Origin: Pycnopodia helianthoides | Taxonomy: Eukaryota; Echinodermata; Asteroidea; Forcipulatida; Asteriidae | Direction of reading: 5' to 3' | Assembly (NCBI GenBank): GCA_032158295.1 | Contig: CM063251.1 | Span: 7,598,253 to 7,662,252 of the forward strand | Length of the DNA stretch: 64,000 nt | Shown: positions 42,401-46,701 of the stretch, piece by piece | Position numbering within the stretch: position 1 is the stretch's first letter | Layout: each line of letters begins with the position of its first letter | Notes under the pieces: generated by a model | Told to the model about the DNA's origin: nothing | Databases searched by the model: none | What the model saw: the letters and a program-made list of their open reading frames with translations, nothing else | Translations under genes and position numbers: made by a program

Positions 42401-45109
42401 AAGCTAGTAAATGAATATTCATGACTCATGTTACCTGTTTGAGCTGTGAACCGGTCATGGTCGTCGGGACACACACATGCTTTGCATTTATGTCCTTATC
42501 CTGCAGTTATTTGCAGACTGTGTATAGCGTGTATATATCTAATGAATATTCATAGCTGGACCACTGCAAATTTTGAACGCCATAGGTCTGAAAGAGCTGG
42601 CCCAGCCTTTTTTTAAATTTGCATTTTTCAATTTGTTGTCAATAATCGTTGACAAATATTTTCGTTCAAGGTTTCAATTGAAAGCTAATAAATTTTCCTA
42701 TTCAGTTTAGCATTTAAATTAATTTTCAATCATCAAATCGGCCTAAAATTGGGCAATGCATCAAGAAAGAAACATCCAATATCAACAACAATATTAACTT
42801 TTCGCTTGTGTGAGATTGTCGTGCCAGCTCTGTGGTACCCATGTTTGTTGTGCTTTGCAAGAGCTTGATTCGTCAAGGGATTGTTTGGAAGATTTTTGGG
42901 GTATTTTGGGTTAAATTAATTACTTTTTTGTAAATAATGAACAATATAATGTTGATGTTTTTATAGGGACCGGTAGTGAAGTACAACAGTAACCAACCTA
43001 TGCCACAAATTCTGTAACTGCTTCTATCGTCAAGATCATAGCCAAGAAAGTCTGTGTTGATTTACAGGTATGAAATATGTTTATTATACCAAAAAAGATA
43101 ACTCTCAAATAAAATTAAATGAATAAATAAATGGAGGAGAAACAAAATGCATGGAACATTTTGTTAACTCTAAATTTCATGTGTGCCATTGCCTGTGTAC
43201 AAATAAATTACTACAAAGTCTCCAAGAGGTTTCTGAATACTGCAAGGGAATTTTATTTTTTACTTTTATCATTTTTCAACACTTGTTTTTTAAAGGTATT
43301 ATGTTTGTAGTAATATATATATTGCTTTTAAGGTTATTTGGTCAATGTAAAGTTTGTCAGATTTGTCATTTGCATATTTGCAGTCATACTAAAAAACAGT
43401 ATCAGTAGGTGTGATTTGTGCCGTTGAAAATATTGTGAGCTCCCTTGTGTTTGCTGCAAGGGCCCCCCACCTTAACTGACAAGCTTGACACGAATCAAGG
43501 ACACACAACTTCTCCACAACTCCTTCAGAGAAATCTCATGAATAATTCTTGCTGACTATCTCCATCTCGTTTGTAGGACTTTGTGGTGAGAAACGACAGT
43601 GCCTGCGGGTCCACCATCGGCCCGATGCTGTCAGCCAAGTTGGGAATGAGGACTCTGGACATAGGCTCTCCCCAGCTCAGTATGCATTCCATCAGGGAAA
43701 TGTCCTGTACTTCTGGCGTCAAACAAACCTGTCTGCTCTACCAGGTTTGTTTGTCAAATATCTCCCGGGAGCTTTACAAATCCTCAAGCCGTAATGGTTT
43801 GGTACCTAGTATACCTTGCTGATTAAATCTTGCAATTCTCGAACTGTGTATCGGTAGGGCAGATTAATAATGCATTTGTATTGGTTACAACATGCAGCAC
43901 GACCTTCAAATGACCTTTGTGAAAGTTCAAGTTGTGCCCCAAATAAAGTTTGGGAAGTCTGCTTTGAACTTGCTTATGCTTTGACTGCAGCCATTGTAGA
44001 ATATTGTTACTTGCATTTTCTTTATAAAGTAGTAATTTACAGCCTCACATGTATGGATAACATCCATTATCTAACAAGGGGGGATACGAAAAGGATGATG
44101 ATTTAAAATCTCTCCGCACTGATTTGCCTGCCTTCTTGTCTTTTACCCTCAAACTCAGTTCATATTTATATAGTACAGTGGATATACCTCCAATATTTTC
44201 CACATTTGGGAAGCAAACAAATTGCAGTGATGGGTACCATCTGTGCTGATAGCATCTTTGACTGGGCAACAGCTTCCCCTGGTTTCCTGACTACTTGTAC
44301 CCTCATTAATAACCCCAACTTGTATCTAAGGAAGTGGAAGTTGAAGTTGATGCTGTAGGGTGTGTTAGTGTGTATGGCACATTTCTCCTGCCCCTTGTAG
44401 AAGGCGTGAGCCATTTCAGGAGGAAGTCAAAGGCAGGCCCTGACAGGAAATGATGTCAAACACTGGAGCATTTTGGGATTCGGGAGTCAATTAACAACCT
44501 TTATGTCATGTACAACGAACACTTTTCTGCTCACTATACAAGAGTATGTACTTCAAAGGTACAATCTCAGCCCCCCCCCCCCCAACCACATAGATGTCAA
44601 TTTTGAAGTCTTCAAGATCCTGGCCAATAGAGCTGCTTTTTGTGCTAAGCACAGATAAGTTCTGCTTAGCAGGGAAAAAAGTTGCCATGCAAATGATACA
44701 AGATGCATATGGTTTACAATTGGTTTCCTGCTAATAGTGTGCTGATTAAGCAATATTTTCAGCTTAGCAGGTCTATGAGAGGGGGCTGCATCTAGGGAGT
44801 GTGGACGTGGAAAGTTGGAATGTCATTAAAGTTAAACAGTAATCCCCTGAATGTTGGGATGATCCCTCAAAAATTCCCTTTAAATCCATACACACTATGT
44901 ATTAGAGATATGTGAATTCTTAAAAACCCTTGTTTTTAAGGTTCACATTAGTCTGGCTTTAGAAACAGCCTTTGTGAATGATCAATGAATATTCATTCTT
45001 TCATATAATTGTTTGCTGTCCTCTAACAATATTTTGTCGTATTTATTTTGTGTTGCAGGGATTCTATGAGAATTTCCCTGCTGTAGATGCCACAGTGACT
45101 GTAGACTAG
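15395..45109 (+). CDS. DNPEP: Aspartyl aminopeptidase (M18), 15 coding exons; whole gene
   Basis: Cytosolic zinc metallopeptidase of the M18 family that removes N-terminal Asp or Glu; relatives form dodecamers. I joined 15 coding exons (listed separately), all with GT-AG junctions, giving 471 codons, matching about 475 residues in vertebrates. Landmarks after joining: INRAPSPFH near 24-32, GAHTDSPC with zinc-ligand His93, [21 protein letters not shown] with bridging Asp241, YDHEE with catalytic Glu298 and ligand Glu299, [12 protein letters not shown] with Asp342, and [12 protein letters not shown] with His436. All key residues are present. One base is missing in exon 13 (42967-43067), which as written gives an early stop; assembly error, rare allele and recent inactivation are all possible. 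The introns are packed with MITEs, SINEs and tandem repeats. Intron 1 also contains two in-phase zinc-finger cassette exons. AATAAA at 45781 may end the transcript. Confidence 0.93.
15669..15785. mobile_element. Foldback element, TAGACCCA...GGCGCTGTACTCC type, copy 1
   Basis: Left end TCTAGACCCA followed by GGCGCTGTACTCCTT pairs with the right end AAGGAGTAACAGCGCC followed by TGGGTCTAG. A second inner pair, GACATCT...AGATGTC, forms the loop stem. Confidence 0.8.
15825..15932. mobile_element. Foldback element, TAGACCCA type, copy 2
   Basis: Begins TAGACCCAGTACTGGGGCGC and ends CCTAGTAACTGGGTCTA. Inner arms GTACTCCTTTTTC and GAAAAAGGAGTAC pair. Same termini as copy 1 only 40 bp away but with a different inner sequence, so it is not a simple local duplication. 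Confidence 0.8.
16099..16197. repeat. Foldback with GAACTATGACTGAGGT stem
   Basis: Inner arms GAACTATGACTGAGGT (16122-16137) and ACCTCGGTCATAGTTC (16157-16172) pair with one mismatch. Weaker outer pairing GGGATG...CATCCC extends it to about 99 bp. Confidence 0.7.
16254..16656. mobile_element. MITE with AGGGCTCGAATTT termini
   Basis: CAGGGCTCGAATTT at the left and AAATTCGAGCCCTG at the right are perfect 14-bp inverted termini 403 bp apart. CAGCC follows the right end and ACAGCC precedes the left end, a possible 5-bp target duplication. No ORF. Confidence 0.8.
18267..18854 (+). CDS. Zinc-finger exon A (phase 0-0), candidate cassette exon of DNPEP intron 1
   Basis: An open block of 588 nt (196 codons) between a strong acceptor (pyrimidine tract then CATCAG) and a strong donor (TGT|GTGAGT). 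Beyond the donor the frame meets a stop at 18867. The first two thirds are acidic and Ser-rich with no domain I know. About residues 90-155 form a CxxC...Hx5H finger: [18 protein letters not shown], then a basic [12 protein letters not shown] and SKKH. This resembles the TTF/BED-like fingers of hAT transposases and of ZNF862-like proteins. The same domain recurs in exon B, 4 kb downstream, with FKWLR-D, VMYC-x-x-C, RFKKE and SKKH at matching places. No initiator ATG near the start, so it needs an upstream exon. Exon 1 of DNPEP ends in the same phase and would fit. A separate zinc-finger gene with unseen exons is the alternative. Confidence 0.75.
19140..19230. repeat. GTACATGTAC-rich palindromic patch
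   Basis: Overlapping self-complementary words (GTACATGTAC, GTACAGTGCATGTACAG, TGCACATGTAC) fill about 90 bp and can fold in many registers. Confidence 0.7.
19724..20047. repeat. 64-bp tandem array, 5 units, with 128-bp higher order
   Basis: Unit core TCAAGACTGGACAGGCCGAA then CATTGACAGAGG. Units alternate between an ACAGGGAGCTGTGGCAAT form and a TCAGG(G/A)AGCTATGGCGAT form, so the array looks built by duplication of a two-unit block. Confidence 0.93.
21480..21551 (+). tRNA. tRNA-like gene, Asn(GTT)-like, copy 1 (probably non-functional)
   Basis: 72 nt fold as a cloverleaf: acceptor GGCTAGA/TCTAGTC (one G-T), D arm GCTC-AGTTGGTA-GAGC, anticodon arm CCGGT-ACGTTAA-TCCGG, T arm GTTGG-TTCAAAT-CCCGC. 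Boxes A and B are well kept. Faults are a T-T pair closing the anticodon stem, C instead of the near-universal T33, and a T-C mismatch in the T stem. In this fold the anticodon is GTT. Confidence 0.55.
21797..21868 (+). tRNA. tRNA-like gene, Asn(GTT)-like, copy 2 (probably non-functional)
   Basis: Identical in sequence to the copy at 21480-21551, including the C33 and stem mismatches, and lies in the second half of the dimeric repeat, 317 bp downstream. Confidence 0.55.
22271..22963 (+). CDS. Zinc-finger exon B (phase 0-0), candidate cassette exon of DNPEP intron 1
   Basis: 693 nt (231 codons), open, between a strong acceptor (TTTTCCCAACCTCTCCAG) and a strong donor (TCT|GTGAGT). The N-terminal third is acidic and Tyr/Glu-rich ([11 protein letters not shown]). 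About residues 75-155 carry the finger: basic [36 protein letters not shown] and NNSKKHNY, giving CxxC...Hx5H as in exon A. VPIRLVKR upstream matches VPTGLVKV in exon A, so the homology extends beyond the finger. The C-terminal third is Gln/Asn/Pro-rich and probably disordered. Like exon A it begins and ends in phase 0, so A, B, both or neither can be spliced between DNPEP exons 1 and 2 without changing frame. An independent zinc-finger gene remains possible. DNA binding is inferred from the fold only. Confidence 0.77.
23675..23776. repeat. 17-bp tandem repeat, 6 units
   Basis: GGATTTGTTATTACAAT repeats with a strict 17-bp spacing; the last two units carry single substitutions. Confidence 0.95.
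24123..24614. mobile_element. TTAA-type MITE, GAGGTTGGGCCA family, intact copy
   Basis: TTAAAGAGGATGGGCCATGG at the left and GAGTGGCCCAACCTCTTTAA at the right. The interior, with CAGGGAGTTTTTACT and TTGGAGACAGCTGTTGTTCC, is shared with the copies at 6352-7714 and 39114-39607. Confidence 0.92.
24691..24753. repeat. 14-bp tandem repeat, about 4.5 units
   Basis: CACAAAACCAGGTC repeated head to tail with one variant (CTGGTC) in the first unit. Confidence 0.95.
25500..25810. repeat. Degenerate TTGGCTGACTACGTAAT repeat
   Basis: About a dozen diverged copies of a unit of roughly 20 bp combining GGCTGAC(T) with (A)CGTAATAT. Spacing is irregular, consistent with an old decayed minisatellite. Confidence 0.7.
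25988..26072 (+). CDS. DNPEP: DNPEP coding exon 2
   Basis: 85 nt after CCCTTCAG, ending CAT G|GTAACT (phase 1). It encodes 28 residues ending [12 protein letters not shown], the N-terminal M18 signature (FVNRSPSPFH in vertebrates). Its 5' end is in phase 0, matching exon 1 and both cassette exons. Confidence 0.92.
26225..26530 (+). mobile_element. tRNA-derived SINE, type 2, in DNPEP intron 2
   Basis: The head GGCGTAGTGGTTTCTTTCC followed by GGTTCGAAACCCGC has RNA polymerase III A- and B-box-like sequences. The body includes GGGTTTTCAGTCCCGACCT and TGGGGTTCTTGGCTAG. Open frames on the minus strand through it are artefacts. Confidence 0.6.
27313..27401 (+). CDS. DNPEP: DNPEP coding exon 3
   Basis: 89 nt after TTTTCAG, enters in phase 1 and ends CAA AAG|GTTACC (phase 0). 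Encodes a split Val plus [19 protein letters not shown] and [10 protein letters not shown], matching the family's [11 protein letters not shown] block. Confidence 0.93.
28010..28290. repeat. Decayed TTAA-type MITE relative in DNPEP intron 3
   Basis: Shares ATGTTCACAGATTTACA, CCCTTGAAGTATTT and the CTTGTGACTCTGATGACCGA block with the GGAACATTACAGAATTGG and GGCAGGGTATAC families, but the termini are degraded. Confidence 0.5.
28289..28598. mobile_element. MITE with TAACTCTTTCACT termini in DNPEP intron 3
   Basis: TAACTCTTTCACTCCGTA at the left and ACGTAGTGAAAGAGTTA at the right form inverted termini. The interior is CpG-richer than the intron and holds two GAGCCGCTGTGAGCG-like blocks near the right end. 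It ends 70 bp before exon 4. Confidence 0.85.
28668..28781 (+). CDS. DNPEP: DNPEP coding exon 4 (zinc ligand His)
   Basis: 114 nt after TTTGTTAG, ending CTA/TTA CGA|GTGAGT. 38 residues with [17 protein letters not shown] and [19 protein letters not shown]. The His of HTD is a family zinc ligand. Confidence 0.95.
28855..29165 (+). mobile_element. tRNA-derived SINE, type 3, in DNPEP intron 4
   Basis: The head ATGGCCGAGCGGGGTCCTG with GTGTGGGTTCGAATACC resembles a Leu/Ser-type tRNA with a long variable arm. The body continues TTGAGCAAGATGCTT and ends near GTAAAGCGCATTGATATG, a typical LINE-mobilised SINE tail. Confidence 0.75.
29537..29705. repeat. Interspersed repeat, GTGTCATAGGGGATTTTGT family, copy 1
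   Basis: Shares GTGTCATAGGGGATTTTGT, AACTAACATGG-like and GGGGGACAGAATCTCCTGCC blocks with 34832-34990 in DNPEP intron 8. It is not tandem and lies about 5.3 kb from its partner. Confidence 0.7.
29814..29939 (+). CDS. DNPEP: DNPEP coding exon 5
   Basis: 126 nt, 42 codons, phase 0-0, acceptor CCTTCAAAG, donor CAG|GTAGGT. Contains [19 protein letters not shown], the most conserved block of the family's N-terminal half. Confidence 0.96.
30046..30690. repeat. 165-185 bp tandem array, 3 full units and 1 partial, in DNPEP intron 5
   Basis: GACAGACAGTTTGGATCAAG recurs at about 30137, 30301 and 30486, with a diverged copy near 30656. Each unit also has GCCGAGGCTTGTTGCAAGAT (first unit diverged) and CATTCATTCTTTGTATACT. 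Units 2 and 3 are nearly identical, suggesting recent expansion. Confidence 0.92.
30884..31008 (+). CDS. DNPEP: DNPEP coding exon 6
   Basis: 125 nt after TTTTTTTTCAG, ending GAA AT|GTGAGT (phase 2). 41 residues including [19 protein letters not shown] and [11 protein letters not shown], equivalent to the family VERPILRIPHLAIHL block. Confidence 0.94.
31578..31943. mobile_element. MITE, GGCAGG(G)TATACTTTTGGTAAT family, copy in DNPEP intron 6
   Basis: Left end GGCAGTTGATACTTTTGGTA pairs with right end TACCAAAAGTATACCTGCCTT. It shares GAGAGCTGCTGATAGTATAA and a block with TGTTGGGTTACACCAAGTGA with copies at 38103-38420 and 61061-61415. Confidence 0.85.
32025..32097 (+). CDS. DNPEP: DNPEP coding exon 7
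   Basis: 73 nt after TTTTGTAG, enters in phase 2, ends TGT GAG|GTCTGT (phase 0). Encodes [13 protein letters not shown] then a variable acidic linker shorter than the vertebrate one. The donor GTCTGT is weaker than the others. Confidence 0.85.
32560..32935 (+). mobile_element. tRNA-derived SINE, type 1, head-truncated, in DNPEP intron 7
   Basis: The body CTTAAAGCAAGACACTAAACC, TGTAATGCACGTAAAAGAAC and GAAGGGGTTCGCCC ends GAGCACTATATAAGAAGCC with an ATT-rich tail. It is the same body as the adjacent copy at 32975. Confidence 0.75.
32975..33335 (+). mobile_element. tRNA-derived SINE, type 1, with head, in DNPEP intron 7
   Basis: The head TGGTGGCCAAGTGGTCAAGC plus GTGGGTTCAAGTCCCGG gives A and B boxes. 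The body is as in the copy at 32560. AATGGGTCTTATGTTTG is duplicated near 33215-33245, and the tail runs into a G(9-11) tract. Confidence 0.8.
33409..33793. mobile_element. TTAA-type MITE, GGAACATTACAGAATTGG family, in DNPEP intron 7
   Basis: TTAA on both sides; termini AAAGGAACATTACAGAATTG and CTCTGTAATGTTCCTT. The interior is the reverse complement of that at 14438. It ends about 78 bp before exon 8. Confidence 0.92.
33872..33982 (+). CDS. DNPEP: DNPEP coding exon 8 (metal-bridging Asp)
   Basis: 111 nt, phase 0-0, acceptor TTTTACAG, donor GCT|GTAAGT. 37 residues: [17 protein letters not shown], then [14 protein letters not shown], whose Asp bridges the two metals in M18 enzymes. Confidence 0.95.
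34041..34497. mobile_element. MITE with GACTTGCACAGTCTA termini, copy 2, in DNPEP intron 8
   Basis: TAGACTGTGCAAGTCTTATG at the left and GAGACTTGCACAGCCTA at the right. It shares GTTGGGACCAACATGG and TTTTACTTTCATA blocks with the copy at 8148. It begins 59 bp after exon 8. Confidence 0.88.
34832..34990. repeat. Interspersed repeat, GTGTCATAGGGGATTTTGT family, copy 2
   Basis: Diverged partner of 29537-29705; ends about 100 bp before exon 9. Confidence 0.7.
35089..35166 (+). CDS. DNPEP: DNPEP coding exon 9
   Basis: 78 nt, phase 0-0, acceptor TCTCTTGCAG, donor AAG|GTACAT. 26 residues containing [19 protein letters not shown], matching the family's [11 protein letters not shown]. Confidence 0.96.
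35290..35770 (-). mobile_element. SINE-like element split by a foldback, in DNPEP intron 9
   Basis: tRNA-like B-box sequences appear near 35350 (GTTGAACCCACAACC, minus sense) and near 35680 (GTGTTCGAATCC, plus sense). Between about 35372 and 35524 lies a foldback starting GGGCTCGATTTCACATGG and ending GCGAAATCAGCCCC with TTAAGATCAATCTTAGC inside. The arrangement looks like an insertion into an older SINE, but the boundaries are approximate. Confidence 0.5.
36340..36662. mobile_element. Foldback element with CATGAGCCATTTTGA ends in DNPEP intron 9
   Basis: Ends CATGAGCCATTTTGA and TCAAAATGGCTCATG are inverted. An inner pair GTGTGTAGAGCCTC / GAGGCTCTACACACAC (about 36398-36411 and 36527-36542) extends the fold. 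Confidence 0.75.
37122..37205 (+). CDS. DNPEP: DNPEP coding exon 10 (catalytic Glu pair)
   Basis: 84 nt, phase 0-0, acceptor TGTGTTTAG, donor GAG|GTGAGG. 28 residues ending MMLLYDHEE: the first Glu is the general base of the family and the second a zinc ligand. Confidence 0.95.
37330..37875. mobile_element. MITE with GACTTGCACAGTCTA-like termini, copy 3, in DNPEP intron 10
   Basis: Begins TAGACTGTTCAAGTTTTGTG and ends GCGCGAGACTTGCCACTTTA. The interior AAAATTTAGCCATGAAATAT and GGCGTGATTTGCAAAC blocks match the copy at 46163. Confidence 0.8.
38103..38420. mobile_element. MITE, GGCAGG(G)TATACTTTTGGTAAT family, in DNPEP intron 10
   Basis: Left GGCAGTGGATACTTTTGGTA and right ACCAAAAGTATATCCTGCC are inverted. 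The interior matches 31578 and 61061. Confidence 0.88.
38734..38926. mobile_element. Foldback MITE, GGGCCCAATTTCATAG family, copy 3
   Basis: GGGCCCAATTTCATAGAGCT to AGCTCTATGAAATTGGGCCC, 193 bp, perfect terminal 20 bp. The interior is TGCTTAAGCAG-rich. Confidence 0.93.
39114..39607. mobile_element. TTAA-type MITE, GAGGTTGGGCCA family, in DNPEP intron 10
   Basis: TTAAAGAGGTTGGGCCACGC to ATGGCCCATCCTCTTTAA, the reverse orientation of the copy at 24123 and similar in length (494 against 492 bp). It ends 90 bp before exon 11. Confidence 0.93.
39698..39855 (+). CDS. DNPEP: DNPEP coding exon 11 (zinc ligand Asp)
   Basis: 158 nt, phase 0 to 2, acceptor TTTTGTAG, donor TC|GTAAGA. 52 residues with [29 protein letters not shown] and AVHPNY, the metal-binding SAD motif of the family. 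Confidence 0.96.
40030..40560 (+). mobile_element. tRNA-derived SINE, type 1, interrupted by a small foldback, in DNPEP intron 11
   Basis: A diverged head (GGGCAGGTCTATTGCGCC... GTGTGGATTTGGTTCTCAG) and CCTTGGGCAACACAATCAAC precede 40130. The body resumes after 40272 at CCATTGCTTTGTCCTTTATG and ends AAGTGCTATATAAAAACTAC plus an ATT tail. The two halves join where an uninterrupted SINE is continuous. Confidence 0.75.
40130..40272. mobile_element. Small foldback element, complete copy inside a SINE
   Basis: Left TGGGAGACTTTTGAACGCTA pairs with right TAGCATCCCAAAAAGTCCCCCA (imperfect). The inner pair GGCAGCAGACATACCTGGTA / TACCTGGTAAGTCTGCTGCC is strong. Confidence 0.88.
41457..41496 (+). CDS. 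DNPEP: DNPEP coding exon 12 (40 nt)
   Basis: A short exon after TTCTTGACAG; one base completes Ser of HPNYS, then [13 protein letters not shown]; donor AAG|GTAAGC. It matches DKHEENHRPLFHK in vertebrates, which fixes both ends. Confidence 0.94.
41704..41742. repeat. (ATT)n microsatellite in DNPEP intron 12
   Basis: TTATTATTATTATTATTATT-type tract of about 35 bp. Confidence 0.9.
42967..43067 (+). CDS. DNPEP: DNPEP coding exon 13, one base missing
   Basis: 101 nt where 102 are needed. The first ten codons give [10 protein letters not shown] and, in the next frame from 42999, [17 protein letters not shown] then VCVDLQ. Family members have an Arg codon between these parts (KQRYASN); here only CC (42997-42998) remains. 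Read straight through, the frame meets a stop at 43015. Acceptor TTTTATAG and donor CAG|GTATGA are intact and the rest of the exon is well conserved, which favours an assembly error or a very recent change. Confidence 0.9.
43577..43744 (+). CDS. DNPEP: DNPEP coding exon 14 (C-terminal zinc ligand His)
   Basis: 168 nt, phase 0-0, acceptor TCGTTTGTAG, donor CAG|GTTTGT. 56 residues: [20 protein letters not shown] and [19 protein letters not shown]. The His of MHS is the last zinc ligand. Confidence 0.96.
44620..44787. repeat. Decayed GGGCCCAATTTCATAG-family foldback in DNPEP intron 14
   Basis: GAGCTGCTTTTTGTGCTAAGC and TTAGCAGGTCTATGAGAGGG are eroded versions of the family ends, with GCTTAGCAG words between. 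A C(12) tract lies just before it at about 44571-44583. Confidence 0.55.
45059..45109 (+). CDS. DNPEP: DNPEP coding exon 15 and stop
   Basis: 51 nt after [26 protein letters not shown] then TAG at 45107-45109. It matches the family C-terminus GFFELFP...LLVD. Confidence 0.95.
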   Translation, partial: GFYENFPAVDATVTVD

Positions 45110-45800
45110 AAGTTCTCCAAAGTCATGAGCCACAAAAGACTTGAGACTATGCAACGAGAGCAACGTTTCTTAAAATTGATTAGCATCAAATGTTTCTAAG
45201 CACAACATGTTGTGGAGCATCTTACCAGGCAAATTATCATGTTATTGTACACTGTTTGCCATCGGTTCCTTGCATGTTTTTACTTATCAAATAACTTTAA
45301 GCAGTCTTATCTCCTGAGCTGCTCAGAGAATTTAGTCTTGGGCCAAATGTCATAGATTTTTTTTATATATGTACTCATAAAAAGATTATCTTAAATTGAT
45401 TTTTAGTCTCATGATTAGAATTGGTTGCCATTTTACTATGTTGTAATTGTTTTCCCCAACCCATCGACTCCAACCCCCCCCCCTAACATTCACACCAACT
45501 CAATCCACCCCTTTAAATTAATCAACTGATCCAAGAATTCAGCAGTTTCCCCCTCCACTATGCAAACCGTAGACTACTTTGCCCCAGACTTCTCTCTTGA
45601 TAATATACAATGTTGATTATTGCCACTCATGCAAATCAACGCTGAGTATGTCCACCTACATAGTGCATGAACTCAATGAATTATTTATCAATCACAACCT
45701 TGTAAAGGGGGGGGGGGTACAAAAAAAAGCCATTGTAATGATCTTGACCTTTTTAGATCTAACACTTCTCAATCTCAAATAATAAAAAAAGACAAGAGAG
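45110..45800 (+). other. DNPEP 3' UTR (approximate)
   Basis: No coding potential. The first canonical AATAAA I see downstream is at 45781-45786, which would give a 3' UTR of about 690 nt. C- and G-runs occur near 45475 and 45707. Confidence 0.5.
45781..45786 (+). terminator. Candidate DNPEP polyadenylation signal
   Basis: AATAAA, the first after the stop codon; it lies in an A-rich stretch, so the match could be by chance. Confidence 0.4.
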
Positions 45801-46162
45801 AGAAGAAGTGGGGAGTGTTGGTTGAAGCATCACAGGGATCAATCAAGTGATAATGAGACACTTGCTTCCTAGTCCTATCATCAGTCACAATGCATTAACC
45901 ATACAGTCTACTGTATGAATCATTAATAAGATGCAAAACATGTGAAGTTGCAGTCAATCCACTACTCCTGTATTTCTTGAGTTGCTCCTGTGTAACACTG
46001 TCTGCTCTGGCGAGGAGGTGCGTCTAATGTTTCTAGTCTGTATGAAGTAACTGTCTTAAAGAGGGTTTGTGGTATGTAGGTTTGAAGCAAACCCAGGAAT
46101 GCTTTTCAAGGCTTTTCTATAAGAAGAATTACACCCACCTTGTTATTTGGGCTAATTTTACT

Positions 46163-46701
46163 ATAAACTGTGCACCCTTATACAAACTTCCCAAGACCAA
46201 GTTGGTCCCAACCATATTTAGTTTTATGTGTGGGTCATTCTGTTTCTTTTAATGCTTATACATTAAATGTAGTTTGTTGCCATAAAAATTATATCATATC
46301 ATTGGGAAGGTAAAATTTAGCCATGAAATATATGAAAGTGAAATAAATTTAACAAATTAACGAGGAAAACCTGAGAATAAGATTTGACCTCTGTTTCCGG
46401 TTACTTGTTAACAATTAAGAATTTGCCCAACTGATGTTTATGTTATTTCCTAAATGTATGAAATGGTTGCACAAATTTGGGCGTGATTGGCAAATGGTGT
46501 TTCTAAAAATAGGCTTCCTCTTCCCTAAATTATTTTTGTTATATGACAATTGAAATTGTATTTATAACAAATTGCTAGGGGTTTTATTTTCCAGAATTTT
46601 GCACAAGTATAATTGTTATAGAAAATTTGATTTCATTGAAAAATAGAGTCTTCATTTAAGTTGTTTTCTTGTTTTTCGATATGCGTTAGACTTGAAGCCT
46701 A
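46163..46701. mobile_element. MITE with GACTTGCACAGTCTA-like termini, copy 4
   Basis: Diverged ends TAAACTGTGCACCCTTATAC and TTAGACTTGAAGCCTA. The interior AATTTAGCCATGAAATATAT and GTTGGTCCCAACCATAT match the DNPEP intron copies. Confidence 0.75.
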
